Positions 1-8,202 are shown, counted from the stretch's first letter. The stretch is 37,667 nucleotides of DNA from Halobacterium sp. CBA1126 (GCF_009741975.1 NZ_WPCF01000012.1:1-37667); one strand, 5' to 3'. The notes: generated by a model from the sequence alone, not told the origin. Made by a program: numbers and translations.

Positions 1-2
1 CC

Positions 3-281
3 GTCGGCGTCGCGGTCTCGCTGGCGCTGCTGGCGGTCACGTCCCCGAAGGGCGCGACCGACACGGCGTTCGCGCTCGGCGCGCTCGTGCTCGGCTTCGG
101 CGTGTTCGCGTGGGCGACCGCCGTCGGCCTCGCGGAGACGCTCGCGGGCGTCCAGTCGTACGTCGACTTCGGCTCCGCGTGGACCGAGGCCGGCGCCCGC
201 GAGGCCTTCTTCGTGCTCTCGTGGACGGGCGCGGGCTGGGCGTTCGCCGCCGCGCTCGTCTCGGTCGTCCTCGGCGTCTAA
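3..281 (+). CDS. C-terminal part of an unidentified membrane protein (truncated by window start)
   Basis: The reading frame is open from the first bases and ends at 281, so only the last 92 residues or so are visible. They contain hydrophobic stretches rich in Ala, Val and Leu, one at the start and one at the very end, separated by a short polar loop with Tyr, Asp and Glu. This is the pattern of a small integral membrane protein. The stop codon overlaps the end of the convergent carbamate kinase gene by four bases. I do not recognise the family; haloarchaea have many short membrane proteins of this type. The start lies outside the window. Confidence 0.55.
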   Translation, partial: VGVAVSLALLAVTSPKGATDTAFALGALVLGFGVFAWATAVGLAETLAGVQSYVDFGSAWTEAGAREAFFVLSWTGAGWAFAAALVSVVLGV

Positions 282-1186
282 CCCGGGCGAATCTGGGTGC
301 CGGCGTCGCCGTCGACCGCCGCGGCCACGTCGTCGGTGCCCGCGACCACCGCGCGCTCGCCGCCCGCCTCGAGGAAGCGCAGACACGCCTCGACCTTCGG
401 CCGCATGCTCCCCTCCTCGAACTCGCCGCTCTCGAGGTGTTCGCGCAGCTCCGACGCCGTGACGTCTTCGAGCCGCGACTCCTCGGGCGTCCCGAACGCC
501 GTGTAGACGCAGGGGACGTCCGTCGCCATCACGAGCGCGTCCGCGCCCACTCGCTCGGCGACCAGCCGCGTCGTGTGGTCCTTGTCCACGACCGCGGCCA
601 CGCCCTCGATTCCGTCGCCCTCGACGACCGGGACGCCGCCCCCGCCCGCGCAGACGACCGGCGCGCCGTCCGCGGCGAGCGTCTCGATGCGCTCGCCCTC
701 CAGCACGCGCGTGGGTTCGGGCGACGGGACGACCCGCCGGTGTGCGGTTTCGCCCTCGGGCGTCGTCACTTCCCTCGTCTCGAACTCGCGCTCGCGGGCC
801 CGCTCGGCGCTCAGGTACGGGCCGACCGGCTTCGACGGGTCGTCCAGCGCTGGGTCCTCGGGGTCGACCGCGACCTGCGTGACGACCGACGCGACGCTCG
901 CGTCGACGCGCTCGCCGAGGGCCCGCTGGAGGAGGTAGCCGATCTGGGCCTGCGTCTCCGCGACGAGCACGTCCAGCGGGCGCTCCGGCGCGTCCGATTC
1001 GTCCTGCTGGCGGAGCAGCGCGCCGACCTGCGGGCCGTTCCCGTGGGTCACCACGAGGTCGTGGCCGGCCTCGTGCAGCGTCCGGAGTTCGTCCGCCGTC
1101 TCCTCGATTCGCTCGCGCTGGGCGGCAATCGTGGCTTCGCCGCCGGGCGCGAGCGCGTTCCCGCCGAGCGCGACGACCGTTCGCAT
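278..1186 (-). CDS. arcC: Carbamate kinase
   Basis: Catalyses the reversible transfer of phosphate between ATP and carbamate/carbamoyl phosphate, usually making ATP in arginine deiminase fermentation. The protein is 302 residues, normal for the family. It begins with the amino acid kinase signature VVALGGNAL (residues 4-12), has the HGNGPQVG motif near residues 48-55, and carries a conserved GGGGVPVV stretch in the C-terminal half. The ATG start is well placed. It lies 41 bases downstream of the dihydroorotase gene on the same strand, so the two may be cotranscribed; this links carbamoyl phosphate metabolism to pyrimidine synthesis, although that functional link is inference. No other arginine deiminase pathway gene is visible here. 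Confidence 0.95.
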   Translation of the reverse strand: MRTVVALGGNALAPGGEATIAAQRERIEETADELRTLHEAGHDLVVTHGNGPQVGALLRQQDESDAPERPLDVLVAETQAQIGYLLQRALGERVDASVASVVTQVAVDPEDPALDDPSKPVGPYLSAERAREREFETREVTTPEGETAHRRVVPSPEPTRVLEGERIETLAADGAPVVCAGGGGVPVVEGDGIEGVAAVVDKDHTTRLVAERVGADALVMATDVPCVYTAFGTPEESRLEDVTASELREHLESGEFEEGSMRPKVEACLRFLEAGGERAVVAGTDDVAAAVDGDAGTQIRPG

Positions 1187-1227
1187 ACCCGGGCGGTCGC
1201 CGCCGCGGTACTAAGCCCTGCTGGCGG

Positions 1228-2541
1228 CTACGCGCGGACGTTCTCGCCGTCGTGGTCGGCGAACCCCTCGCCGTCCCAGACGACCGTCCCGCGGACCAGC
1301 GTCAGCTCGGGGAAGACGCCCGCCATGCCCTCGAACGGCGTCCACCCGCACTTCGAGTGGAGGTCGCCGCCGCGAATCTCGCGGGACGCGTCCGGGTCGA
1401 CGAGCACGAGGTCGGCGTCCCGTCCTTCCTCGATGCGGCCCTTCCGCGGCAGGTCGAAGACGTCCGCGGGGTTCGCGGCCGTCACGTCCCGCACGCGCTC
1501 GAAGCTCAGTTCCCCCTCGCTGGCGGCCTGCACGAGCAGCGGCAGCGCCGTCTCCACCCCGGGGACGCCCGAGGGCGCGTCCCAGATGCTCGCGTCCTTC
1601 TCCTCGCGCGTGTGCGGCGCGTGGTCGGTCGCAACCACGTCCACCTTCCCGTCGGCGAGCCGCTCGAACAGCGCTTCTCTGCGCTCCTCGCTGCGCAGCG
1701 GCGGGTTCATCCGCCCGAACGTCCCCAGCTCGTCGAGGTCCTCCCGCGAGAGGAACAGGTGGTGCGGGGTCACCTCGCAGGTCGCGCCGCCCGCCCGCGC
1801 CGCGTCCACGCCCTCCGGCGTCGACGTGTGCGCGACGTGGACCGTCGCGCCGACGTTCCCGCCGACCCCGACCGCGCGCTCGACGGCCGCCTCCTCCGCC
1901 TCCGCGGTCCGGTACGCGCTCCACGCGTCCGCGTCGTCGCGGGACTTCGCGTCTGCTCGCGGCTCGTCGCCGCTCGCTGTGTCCGTGCCGCTTGGCGGCA
2001 CGCTCTCCGCGAACAGGTCGGCGTCCTCCGCGTGCACGGTGACCACCACGTCCTCCTCGGCCGCGCGCTCGCAGGCGTCCGCGAACAGCTCCGCGTCGAT
2101 GCCCATGTCGCCCGTCGAGTCCGCGAGGAACACCTCCCCGAGCGCGAACAGCGGCCGGTCGAACAGCGACCCCGGGTCCCAGTCCGCCGTCACGCCGCCG
2201 TTGACGCCCCAGTCCACGAGCGAGTCAGCGGCGTACTCGGCCTTCTCGTCGAACGCCGCGCCCGTCACCGTCGGCGGGTCCGTGTTCGGCTGGTCGACAA
2301 CCGTCGTGACGCCGCCCGCCGCCGCGCTCCGCGACCCCGACGCCCACGTCTCCTTGTGCTCGTACCCCGGCTGCCGGAAGTGCACGTGCGCGTCTATCAT
2401 CCCCGGCAGCAGGCGCTTCCCGGTCGCGTCCGCGAGCGTCTCCCCCTCGAGGTCCTCGCCCACCGCGTCGATGCGGCCGTCCCCGATTCGGACGTCCCGC
2501 ACCCGGCCGTCCGCCAGCGTCGCGTTCCGAATCACTCGCAT
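1228..2541 (-). CDS. pyrC: Dihydroorotase
   Basis: Cyclises carbamoyl aspartate to dihydroorotate in pyrimidine synthesis. The 437-residue protein has the amidohydrolase metal motif DAHVHFRQPG near residues 50-60 and the later motif ATDHAPHTREEK, followed by the family's PSGVPGVET region; these supply the binuclear zinc ligands and substrate contacts. Just after the HAEDADLF segment there is an unusual hydrophilic stretch (SVPPSGTDTASGDEPRADAK) encoded by DNA with perfect GC hairpins (1959-2001), which looks like an in-frame insert. A TATA-like TACTTAGG on the minus strand at about 2568-2575 lies near 30 bases before the ATG, consistent with a leaderless transcript. Carbamate kinase follows on the same strand. 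Confidence 0.94.
   Translation of the reverse strand: MRVIRNATLADGRVRDVRIGDGRIDAVGEDLEGETLADATGKRLLPGMIDAHVHFRQPGYEHKETWASGSRSAAAGGVTTVVDQPNTDPPTVTGAAFDEKAEYAADSLVDWGVNGGVTADWDPGSLFDRPLFALGEVFLADSTGDMGIDAELFADACERAAEEDVVVTVHAEDADLFAESVPPSGTDTASGDEPRADAKSRDDADAWSAYRTAEAEEAAVERAVGVGGNVGATVHVAHTSTPEGVDAARAGGATCEVTPHHLFLSREDLDELGTFGRMNPPLRSEERREALFERLADGKVDVVATDHAPHTREEKDASIWDAPSGVPGVETALPLLVQAASEGELSFERVRDVTAANPADVFDLPRKGRIEEGRDADLVLVDPDASREIRGGDLHSKCGWTPFEGMAGVFPELTLVRGTVVWDGEGFADHDGENVRA
1959..2001. repeat. GC hairpins inside the dihydroorotase gene
   Basis: Two palindromes lie in tandem: GCGGC-TCGTC-GCCGC (1959-1973) and GTGCCGC-TTG-GCGGCAC (1985-2001, a perfect seven-base stem with a three-base loop). 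They encode a polar stretch that looks like an addition to the normal dihydroorotase fold. The reading frame is kept. Similar perfect short hairpins occur inside the DJ-1 gene and the RNase P RNA of this window. Confidence 0.6.
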
Positions 2542-2853
2542 ACGTGGTCGTCGCCCGGCACCCGCCTAAGTACTGCGGAGACGCTCGTGTCTCTGTGGTG
2601 CGTACTCCGTGCGTGCTTTGCTCGTCTCCGCCTGGGGTTCGCTCTTCGTTGTCGCCGTTTGAGGTCCGCTCTTCGTTGTCGCCGTCTTTAGAAAGCCCTC
2701 GGCGCGCTCGCGCACGCTCCGCGACATATCCGCTCGCTGCGCTCGCGAATAGGGGTCGCGGACCGCACGTGGCCTCCGGCCGCGAGCGCGCCTCGCCCTT
2801 TCGGTCCGCCAGGAGTCGGTTGGTCAATCGTCTACAGTACTGTCGCCAGGTCG
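2542..2853. other. 312-base intergenic region with direct repeat and palindromic stretches
   Basis: No gene is supported here. It holds the dihydroorotase promoter at its left end. A 19-base direct repeat (CGCTCTTCGTTGTCGCCGT at 2640-2658 and 2667-2685, period 27) follows. From about 2697 to 2790 it contains low-complexity GC sequence with small inverted repeats such as GGCC-TCC-GGCC, of the sort seen elsewhere in this window. Possible open frames through it are shadows with no recognisable protein. Confidence 0.6.
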
Positions 2854-3522
2854 CTACAGTTGTTCCACGGCGGCGTCCGCGTCGCCGACGAGCGCGCGCT
2901 CGAGCTCGTCCCGGATTCGGTCGGCGTCGCCGCCGGCGGCTGCGACGCTCCCCACCGACTTCGGGTCGAACGGCACCCCCAGTTTCGGGTAGACAGCAGC
3001 GAGGACGGCGGCAATCTCCTCGCGGTCGTCGACGACGAGCACGCCCGAGGTGAGCGCGGCGTCCCTGGTGACGCGCTGGGCGATGCCCGCGAGCTTGCCG
3101 GCCGCCGAGACGGAGTGGTCGCCCGGGCAGAACGACTCCGGGGGTTCGCCCCCGCTGGCGTCGACGCCGACCGCCGCGAGCGCGTCGAGTACGTCCGCGA
3201 CCATCGCGTCGTAGCGCTCCTGCAATCCGGTGCGGGCGCCGTCGACGGGCGTGATTCGTGCGAACGCGAGCGTCGAGTCCGTGTACGCGACTGCGCGGCC
3301 GCCGACGCTTCGCTCGACGGGCGGGAAGCCGTGCTCGCGGGCGGCCTCGCGCGCGGCGTCGTAACCGTCGCTGTTGGCGTCCCGGCGGCCGAACGCGAGC
3401 TGGCGGCCCGGCGCCCACACGCGGACCGCCGGCTCGCCGGCTTCGGCGACCCACTCGAGGAGGTCGCGGGTCGCCGCGCGGTCGGCGTCCGGGTCGGCGG
3501 CCCGCCCGCGGAGCACGCGCAT
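2854..3522 (-). CDS. Lipoate-protein ligase A family protein
   Basis: Member of the biotin/lipoate protein ligase superfamily, which attaches lipoate or a related acyl group to carrier proteins. I chose the ATG at 3522 (222 residues) because the fold begins there with MRVLRGRAADP; longer upstream frames run through the divergent gene. Features are the VWAPGRQLAFGRRD segment, the RSVGGRAVAY motif near residues 71-80 that matches the family's RRxSGGGAV loop, and AGKLAGIAQR with Lys143, the expected acyl-adenylate-contacting lysine. It could be a true lipoate ligase or an octanoyl-transfer enzyme; sequence alone does not decide. A TATA-like GATTTACC on the minus strand near 3546-3553 is about 28 bases upstream, shared with the divergent gene. 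Confidence 0.85.
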   Translation of the reverse strand: MRVLRGRAADPDADRAATRDLLEWVAEAGEPAVRVWAPGRQLAFGRRDANSDGYDAAREAAREHGFPPVERSVGGRAVAYTDSTLAFARITPVDGARTGLQERYDAMVADVLDALAAVGVDASGGEPPESFCPGDHSVSAAGKLAGIAQRVTRDAALTSGVLVVDDREEIAAVLAAVYPKLGVPFDPKSVGSVAAAGGDADRIRDELERALVGDADAAVEQL

Positions 3523-3573
3523 GCCACCCCCTTCGACCGACGGCGGTAAATCCTCACGGTCCGACTGGCGGGT

Positions 3574-4386
3574 ATGGTCACGCTGGCCGGCGACCTGCTC
3601 GCGCGCTACCCGCGGACGTCGCTGTACAACTCGCCGTACCCCGCCCACGACGCCGGCTGCGCGGTCGACCTCTACCCAGAAACTGCTCGCGTCCCGAGCC
3701 CGGTCGCGGGCGAGGTCGTGGAGACGCGGACCGTGCGCTGTCCGTCGAAGCCGTACGCCGCCGACCGCGACCACCTAATCGTCGTGGACACGGGCGAGCA
3801 CCTCGCGCGCGCCCTCCACGTCGAGCCCGCCGTCGAACCCGGCGACAGCGTGGCGGTCGGCGACGACCTCGGGCGCTTGGTGCGCTCGGGCTTCTTCGCG
3901 CCGTGGGTCGACAACCACGTCCACCTCGGGTTCCGCGAGCGCGACGGCGACGCCGTGCGCGCGTCCGGGTCGCTGCCAATCGACCTCGACGCGTCGGTCG
4001 AGGCGGTCCCGTGGGACGGCACCGGCGAGGTCGTCGAGACCGGGGAGACGTACGCGCTCCTCGACGCACCCGAGCACCCCGCACCGGGGACGCTCGCGGG
4101 CGTCGCGACCGACGACGGCGGCGTGCTCGACGGCGGCTTCCCGCACTACGAGGGCGGCGGCGTCCTCGGACGGAGCGGCGCCGGTCCGGTCTCGTTCCTC
4201 GGAACGACCGTGGGGGACGCCGCGGACGGTCGCACCGTCGCGTGGCGTGACGTCGCGGTGACCGCGAACGGCGAACCGATTCGCGGGCTCTCGCTGTGGC
4301 TCGGGGTCGAACGCCTCGGCGTCAAGCTCGTCGCGCCCGACCGCGACCTCGCGGTCGGCGAGCGGGTCGCCGTCGCCGTCGCGTAG
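3574..4386 (+). CDS. M23 peptidase-like (LytM fold) domain protein
   Basis: A 270-residue protein that haloarchaeal genomes would usually label hypothetical. The N-terminal 120 residues show the layout of the M23/lysostaphin zinc fold: His25 and Asp32 in PAHDAGCAVDLYP, then VPSPVAGEVVE (the usual SPxxGxV strand), His82 in ALHVEPAVEPGDSVAVGDDL, a GR..RSG turn, and the HxH pair His115/His117 in NHVHLGF. These match the two metal-ligand motifs and the catalytic His of the family in order and spacing. The C-terminal 140 residues, rich in Gly and Asp, are not recognised. No signal peptide is evident, so it is probably cytoplasmic. Archaea lack murein, so a peptidase substrate is unknown; calling it an active enzyme is inference. 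Confidence 0.65.
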   Translation: MVTLAGDLLARYPRTSLYNSPYPAHDAGCAVDLYPETARVPSPVAGEVVETRTVRCPSKPYAADRDHLIVVDTGEHLARALHVEPAVEPGDSVAVGDDLGRLVRSGFFAPWVDNHVHLGFRERDGDAVRASGSLPIDLDASVEAVPWDGTGEVVETGETYALLDAPEHPAPGTLAGVATDDGGVLDGGFPHYEGGGVLGRSGAGPVSFLGTTVGDAADGRTVAWRDVAVTANGEPIRGLSLWLGVERLGVKLVAPDRDLAVGERVAVAVA

Positions 4387-4429
4387 CGCCGCCCGCGCGC
4401 TTATTGTCCCCGCGGCTGTACGCCGGCGC

Positions 4430-4867
4430 ATGGACGCCGACGACCACGTCCGCGTCACGGAGCGGCTCATCCAGTCGGTGGAGATCGTCGCCGCGTACGT
4501 GCTCGTGTTCCTGTTCGCCGTCGGCGTCTTCGACCTCGGGCTGAACATCGCCCAGCTGGTCCGCACCGGCGCCATCACGCAGACCAGCGAGGTCGTCGCG
4601 CTCATCGACACCGTCCTCCTCCTGTTCATCATCGTGGAAATCTACCAGACGGTCGTCGCGTACACCCGCGAGGAGAGCGTCGTCCGCATCGTCATCATCA
4701 CCGGCATCATCGCGGTCACCCGCCGCGTCATCAGTTTCCACCCCGGCGACCACGCCGCGCAGGACGCCCTGCTGACCTCGCTCGGGTTCGCGGCGCTGCT
4801 CGCGGTGCTCGTCGGCTCGCTGTACGTCGTCCGGCGCACCCGCGCCGAATCCAGCGACCTCCACTGA
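4430..4867 (+). CDS. PsiE-like four-helix membrane protein
   Basis: A 145-residue integral membrane protein that resembles the phosphate-starvation-inducible PsiE family. It has a short charged N-terminus, then about four hydrophobic segments (near residues 15-38, 53-70, 84-98 and 112-133), with the conserved-looking IVEIYQTVVAYTREESVVRIVII stretch broken by charged residues between helices two and three. The function of the family is not known. GCTTATTG at about 4399-4406 is a good TATA element 28 bases before the ATG, so the transcript is probably leaderless. The gene ends four bases before the end of the convergent hydrolase gene. Confidence 0.75.
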   Translation: MDADDHVRVTERLIQSVEIVAAYVLVFLFAVGVFDLGLNIAQLVRTGAITQTSEVVALIDTVLLLFIIVEIYQTVVAYTREESVVRIVIITGIIAVTRRVISFHPGDHAAQDALLTSLGFAALLAVLVGSLYVVRRTRAESSDLH

Positions 4868-4871
4868 CTCC

Positions 4872-5444
4872 CTACTGGAACGTCACGTCGTCGCGCTCGA
4901 TGACCTCCCCGAACAGCCAGTCGGCGTGGTCGAGGGCGTACTCGCGGTGCTCCTCCTCGATGTAGCCGATGGCGTCCTCGACGAGCACCGGCCGGTAGTC
5001 CCGGAGGCCCGCGCTCCCCGCGGTGTGGAGCACGCAGACGTTCGCCAGCGTCCCGCAGACGAGCAGGTCGTCGACGCCGTGGGCGTCGAGGTGGCCCTCG
5101 AGGCCCGTCTGGTAGAACGCGTCGTAGGTGTGCTTGTCCACGACGTAGTCCTCGTCGCGGACGTCGAGGCGGTCGTGGAGCTCGGCGTCCCACGTCCCCT
5201 CGACGACGTGCTCGCCCCAGCGCTCGAACTCGTCGTAGTAGTGGTTCCCGTCGAACTGCTCGGGCGGGTGGACGTCACGCGTGTAGACGACGCTCGCGCC
5301 CGCCTCTCGCGCCCGGGCGACGAGGTCGGTCACGGGGTCGAGGGCGGCCTCGCTGGCTGGCGCGTACAGGCTCCCGTCCGGATGGCAGAAGCCGTTCTGC
5401 ACGTCCACGACGACGACCGCGGTGCGCTCGGCGTCGAACTCCAT
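4872..5444 (-). CDS. Nicotinamidase / isochorismatase-family cysteine hydrolase
   Basis: Predicted to hydrolyse an amide such as nicotinamide to nicotinate. The 190-residue protein has the full catalytic triad of the family: Asp14 in VVVVDVQNGFC, Lys104 in VVDKHTYDAF and Cys137 in CGTLANVCVLHTA. Metal-binding residues would be in the FDGNHYYDEF region. Size is normal for the family. It lies about 1.6 kb from nicotinate phosphoribosyltransferase (plus strand, 7033), so a role in NAD salvage (nicotinamide to nicotinate to NaMN) fits well, although other isochorismatase-type amidases cannot be excluded. Its promoter region is the 95-base gap shared with the divergent lipoprotein gene. Confidence 0.88.
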   Translation of the reverse strand: MEFDAERTAVVVVDVQNGFCHPDGSLYAPASEAALDPVTDLVARAREAGASVVYTRDVHPPEQFDGNHYYDEFERWGEHVVEGTWDAELHDRLDVRDEDYVVDKHTYDAFYQTGLEGHLDAHGVDDLLVCGTLANVCVLHTAGSAGLRDYRPVLVEDAIGYIEEEHREYALDHADWLFGEVIERDDVTFQ

Positions 5445-5539
5445 GTGCGAGTGGTCGCCGGCGAGCCACTAAGCCGTTTGGCCGGCCGGCGGCGCGCCCG
5501 TGCGTAGCGCTTTACCCCGTCGAGGCCGAACCACGCGTA

Positions 5540-6965
5540 ATGACACGCCGCATTTTGGCCGTGGCGTTCGTCGCGCTGGTCGTGCTCGCGGGCTGTCAGT
5601 CGCCCGGCGCGACCGGCGGCAACGACCCCGTCGAGGGGCCCGCGGCCGGCGAGTTCGACTACGCCGACCCCGCCGGCGACGCGCTCGGCTGGGAGGGCGG
5701 CTACTGGCACAACGAGTCCATCCCCGTGACCGTCGAGGACGGCCTCAACGAGAGCGAGCGGCGGATGGTCGTCGACCGCTCGATGGCGCGGGTCGAACAC
5801 CTCCGCGGCATCGAGTTCGACGAGCGGGTCCCCGTCGACGTCATCTCGCGGACGACGTACCGCGAGGAGTACACCGGCGGCGGGAACGCGAGCGACGCGA
5901 TGGCGACGTTCGACAACGTGAAATTCGAGGCGCTGTTCCTCGTCGGCGAGCGCAACGACTCGCTGGCCGTCCAGGACGACAACCGCGGGTCGAACGTCCT
6001 CGGGTTCTACTCGCCGCGCGAGGACCGCATCGTCGTCATCTCCGAGTCCGAGACGCCCACCATCGACGAGAACACGCTCGGCCACGAGCTGATGCACGCC
6101 CTCCAGTTCCGGAACTTCGAGGCGAACTTCTCCTCGCCGACCCGCGACAAGGCCAACGCCCACAACGGCCTCATCGAGGGCGAGGCTAGCTTCCTCGACG
6201 GCCGCTACGGCGAGCACTGCGGCGACGAGTGGGAGTGCGCGACGCCCGAAGCGGCCGGCGGCGGTGACGGGGGCGGCGGGAGCATCCACCTCGCGTCTAC
6301 ATGCTGAAGTACTTCCCGTACAGCGCTGGCGCTGGGTTCGTCGAGCACCGCTACGACGACGGCGGCTGGGACGCGTCGCGGGCGTCTACGACGACCCGCC
6401 GGCCTCCTCCGAGCAGGTCGCCCAGCCCGAGAAGTACGGCAGCGACCCGCCCCGCGACGTCTCGCTCCCGGACCGCTCGACCGACGACTGGGAGCGGGTC
6501 ACCCCCGGCGGCCGCGCGCCCTACGGCGAGGTCGGCGTTGGCGGGCTCACCGCGATGTTCGGCTACCCGGCCTACGAGCAGGAGCGCCACCCGCAGAGCG
6601 CCGTCCTCAACCCGCTGAACTACGACGCCGACGGCGACATCGACCAGAGCTCGCCGTTCGACTACGCCACCGAGCCGGTCGCGGGCTGGGACGGCGAGAA
6701 GCTCTGGGTGTACGAGAACGGCGACGAGACCGCGTACACGTGGCGGATCGCGTTCGACTCGAACGGCGACGCCCGCGAGTTCGCGCGCACGTACCGCCAA
6801 CTCCTCCAGTACTGGGGGGCCGAGGAGCGCTCGAACGGCGTCTGGCGCATCCCCGAGGACGAGAGCGAGTTCGCGGACGCCTTCCGCGTCACGCGCTCCG
6901 GGAACGAGGTCACCATCGTGAACGCCCCCACGCAGTCGGACCTCGGCGACGTCCACTCGCGGTAG
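5540..6965 (+). pseudogene. Hvo_1808-type surface lipoprotein with HEXXH motif, frameshifted twice
   Basis: The protein starts with a lipoprotein signal (MTRRILAVAFVALVVLAGC) and continues as an exported domain with GHELMHALQFRNF (His182, Glu183, His186) followed about 30 residues later by GLIEGEASFLDGRY. This is a gluzincin-type zinc protease arrangement. The frame breaks at about 6293 and again at about 6375. Adding one G at each site (CTCGCGTC to CTCGGCGTC, and GCGTCG to GCGGTCG) restores one frame of 475 codons that reads through SIHLGVYMLKYFPYS and GGWDAVAGVYDDPP. The total length then divides by three exactly. I recognise the repaired protein as the haloarchaeal Hvo_1808 surface protein family. 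Both lesions may be sequence errors; as given, the product is cut after 255 residues. Confidence 0.8.
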
Positions 6966-6974
6966 GGAGGCGAG

Positions 6975-6981
6975 GCTTTTT
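6975..6981 (+). promoter_or_regulatory. T-run: terminator of lipoprotein gene or TATA element of the following gene
   Basis: The sequence GGCTTTTTC lies 10-16 bases after the lipoprotein stop and about 27 bases before an ATG at 7007. It could end the upstream transcript, or serve as the TATA element of a leaderless transcript that begins at 7007. Sequence alone cannot separate the two. Confidence 0.35.
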
Positions 6982-7006
6982 CGACGCGGCGGGTCTACGC
7001 CGAGGC

Positions 7007-7036
7007 ATGCAGGCAACCCGCCGGGTGGTCGCGTGA
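7007..7036 (+). other. Nine-codon leader ORF overlapping the pncB start
   Basis: ATG at 7007 opens a short frame, MQATRRVVA, whose TGA overlaps the GTG start of nicotinate phosphoribosyltransferase (GTGA). It sits at the expected leaderless start position after the TTTTT element. It may be a coupled leader peptide. Alternatively, GCGTGACC may have lost a G (GCGGTGACC), in which case the nine codons are simply the N-terminus of the enzyme. Confidence 0.35.
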
Positions 7037-8187
7037 CCTTCGACGTCGTGCCGCCCGAGGCCATCGAGAGCGGCCGCGCGACCGACGCGTACTTCGAGCG
7101 CACCGAGACGACCCTCGAGTTCGCGGGGAAGAACCCCCGCGTCGTCGCGGAGGTGACCGCCGACCAGTTCCCGACCGGCGGCTTCGAGCTGCTCGCGGGG
7201 GTCAAGGACGCCGCCCACCTCCTCGAAGGCCTCCCGGTCGACGTCGACGCGCTCCCCGAGGGGACGCTGTTCGACGGCGGCCCCGTCCTCCGCATCGAGG
7301 GGAACTACCGCGAGTTCGCGCGCTACGAGACGTCGCTGCTTGGCTTCCTCTCGCACGCCTCCGGGGTCGCCACGGCCGCCCTCGAAGCCCGGCGCGCCGC
7401 GCCCGACTCGCAGGTGCTGAGCTTCGGCGCGCGCCACGTCCACCCCTCGATTGCGGCGATGGTCGAGCGCTCCGCGCTCGTCGGCGGCCTCGACGGCTTC
7501 TCCCACGTCGCCGCGGGCGACGTCATCGACCGCGAGGCCGGCGGGACGATGCCCCACGCGCTCGTCATCTGCTTCGGGCGCGGCAACCAGGAGGCGGCGT
7601 GGCGCGCGTTCGACGACGCCGTCGACGAGGACGTCCCGCGGGTCGCGCTCTGTGACACGTACAGCGACGAGAAGGACGAGGTCCTGCGCGCGGTCGACGA
7701 ACTCGGCGAGGACCTCGACAGCGTCCGCCTCGACACCACGGGCTCCCGGCGCGGGGACTTCCGGCACATCGTCCGCGAGATCCGCTGGGAGCTCGACGCC
7801 CGCGGCCGCGGCGACGTCGACGTCTTCCTCTCCGGCGGCCTCGGCCCGACGGAGCTCCGGGCGCTCCGGGACGTCGCGGACGGCTTCGGCGTCGGCAGCC
7901 ACGTCTCGAACGCCGACCCCGTGGACTTCGCGCTCGACATCGTGGAAGTCGAGGGCGAGCCCGCTGCCAAGCGCGGGAAGCTCTCCGGGAAGAAGGACGT
8001 CTACCGCACGCGGGACGGCGGCCACCACGTCGGCCTCGCCGCCCGCCCCGGCCCGACGGACGGCACGTCGCTGCTCGACCCCCTGATTCGGGACGGCGAG
8101 CTCGTCCGGTCGTTCAGCATCGAGGACGCCGCCGACCGCGCGCTCGACGACGCCGAGCGTGTCGGGTTCGGTGGCGGCGCGGAGTAA
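7033..8187 (+). CDS. pncB: Nicotinate phosphoribosyltransferase
   Basis: Joins nicotinate to PRPP to make nicotinate mononucleotide in the Preiss-Handler NAD salvage pathway. The 384-residue protein has the family's early YFERTE segment, FARYETSLLGFLSHASG, SFGARHVHP with its conserved Arg/His, and the GGLDGFSHVAAGD loop followed by GGTMPHALV. A downstream FLSGGLGPTELRALRD segment matches the phosphate-binding region of the quinolinate/nicotinate phosphoribosyltransferase barrel. The GTG at 7033 is the best start in this frame; DVVPPEAI close to the N-terminus agrees with it. It belongs functionally with the nicotinamidase-like gene at 4872-5444. Confidence 0.93.
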   Translation: MTFDVVPPEAIESGRATDAYFERTETTLEFAGKNPRVVAEVTADQFPTGGFELLAGVKDAAHLLEGLPVDVDALPEGTLFDGGPVLRIEGNYREFARYETSLLGFLSHASGVATAALEARRAAPDSQVLSFGARHVHPSIAAMVERSALVGGLDGFSHVAAGDVIDREAGGTMPHALVICFGRGNQEAAWRAFDDAVDEDVPRVALCDTYSDEKDEVLRAVDELGEDLDSVRLDTTGSRRGDFRHIVREIRWELDARGRGDVDVFLSGGLGPTELRALRDVADGFGVGSHVSNADPVDFALDIVEVEGEPAAKRGKLSGKKDVYRTRDGGHHVGLAARPGPTDGTSLLDPLIRDGELVRSFSIEDAADRALDDAERVGFGGGAE

Positions 8188-8202
8188 CAGTCAGGACGCG
8201 GC

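Noticed and set aside
110-2691. Very long open frames opposite carbamate kinase and dihydroorotase
   Set aside because: They are Arg/Ala/Val-rich shadows produced by high GC content and share no recognisable motif; the opposite-strand genes have clear catalytic motifs.
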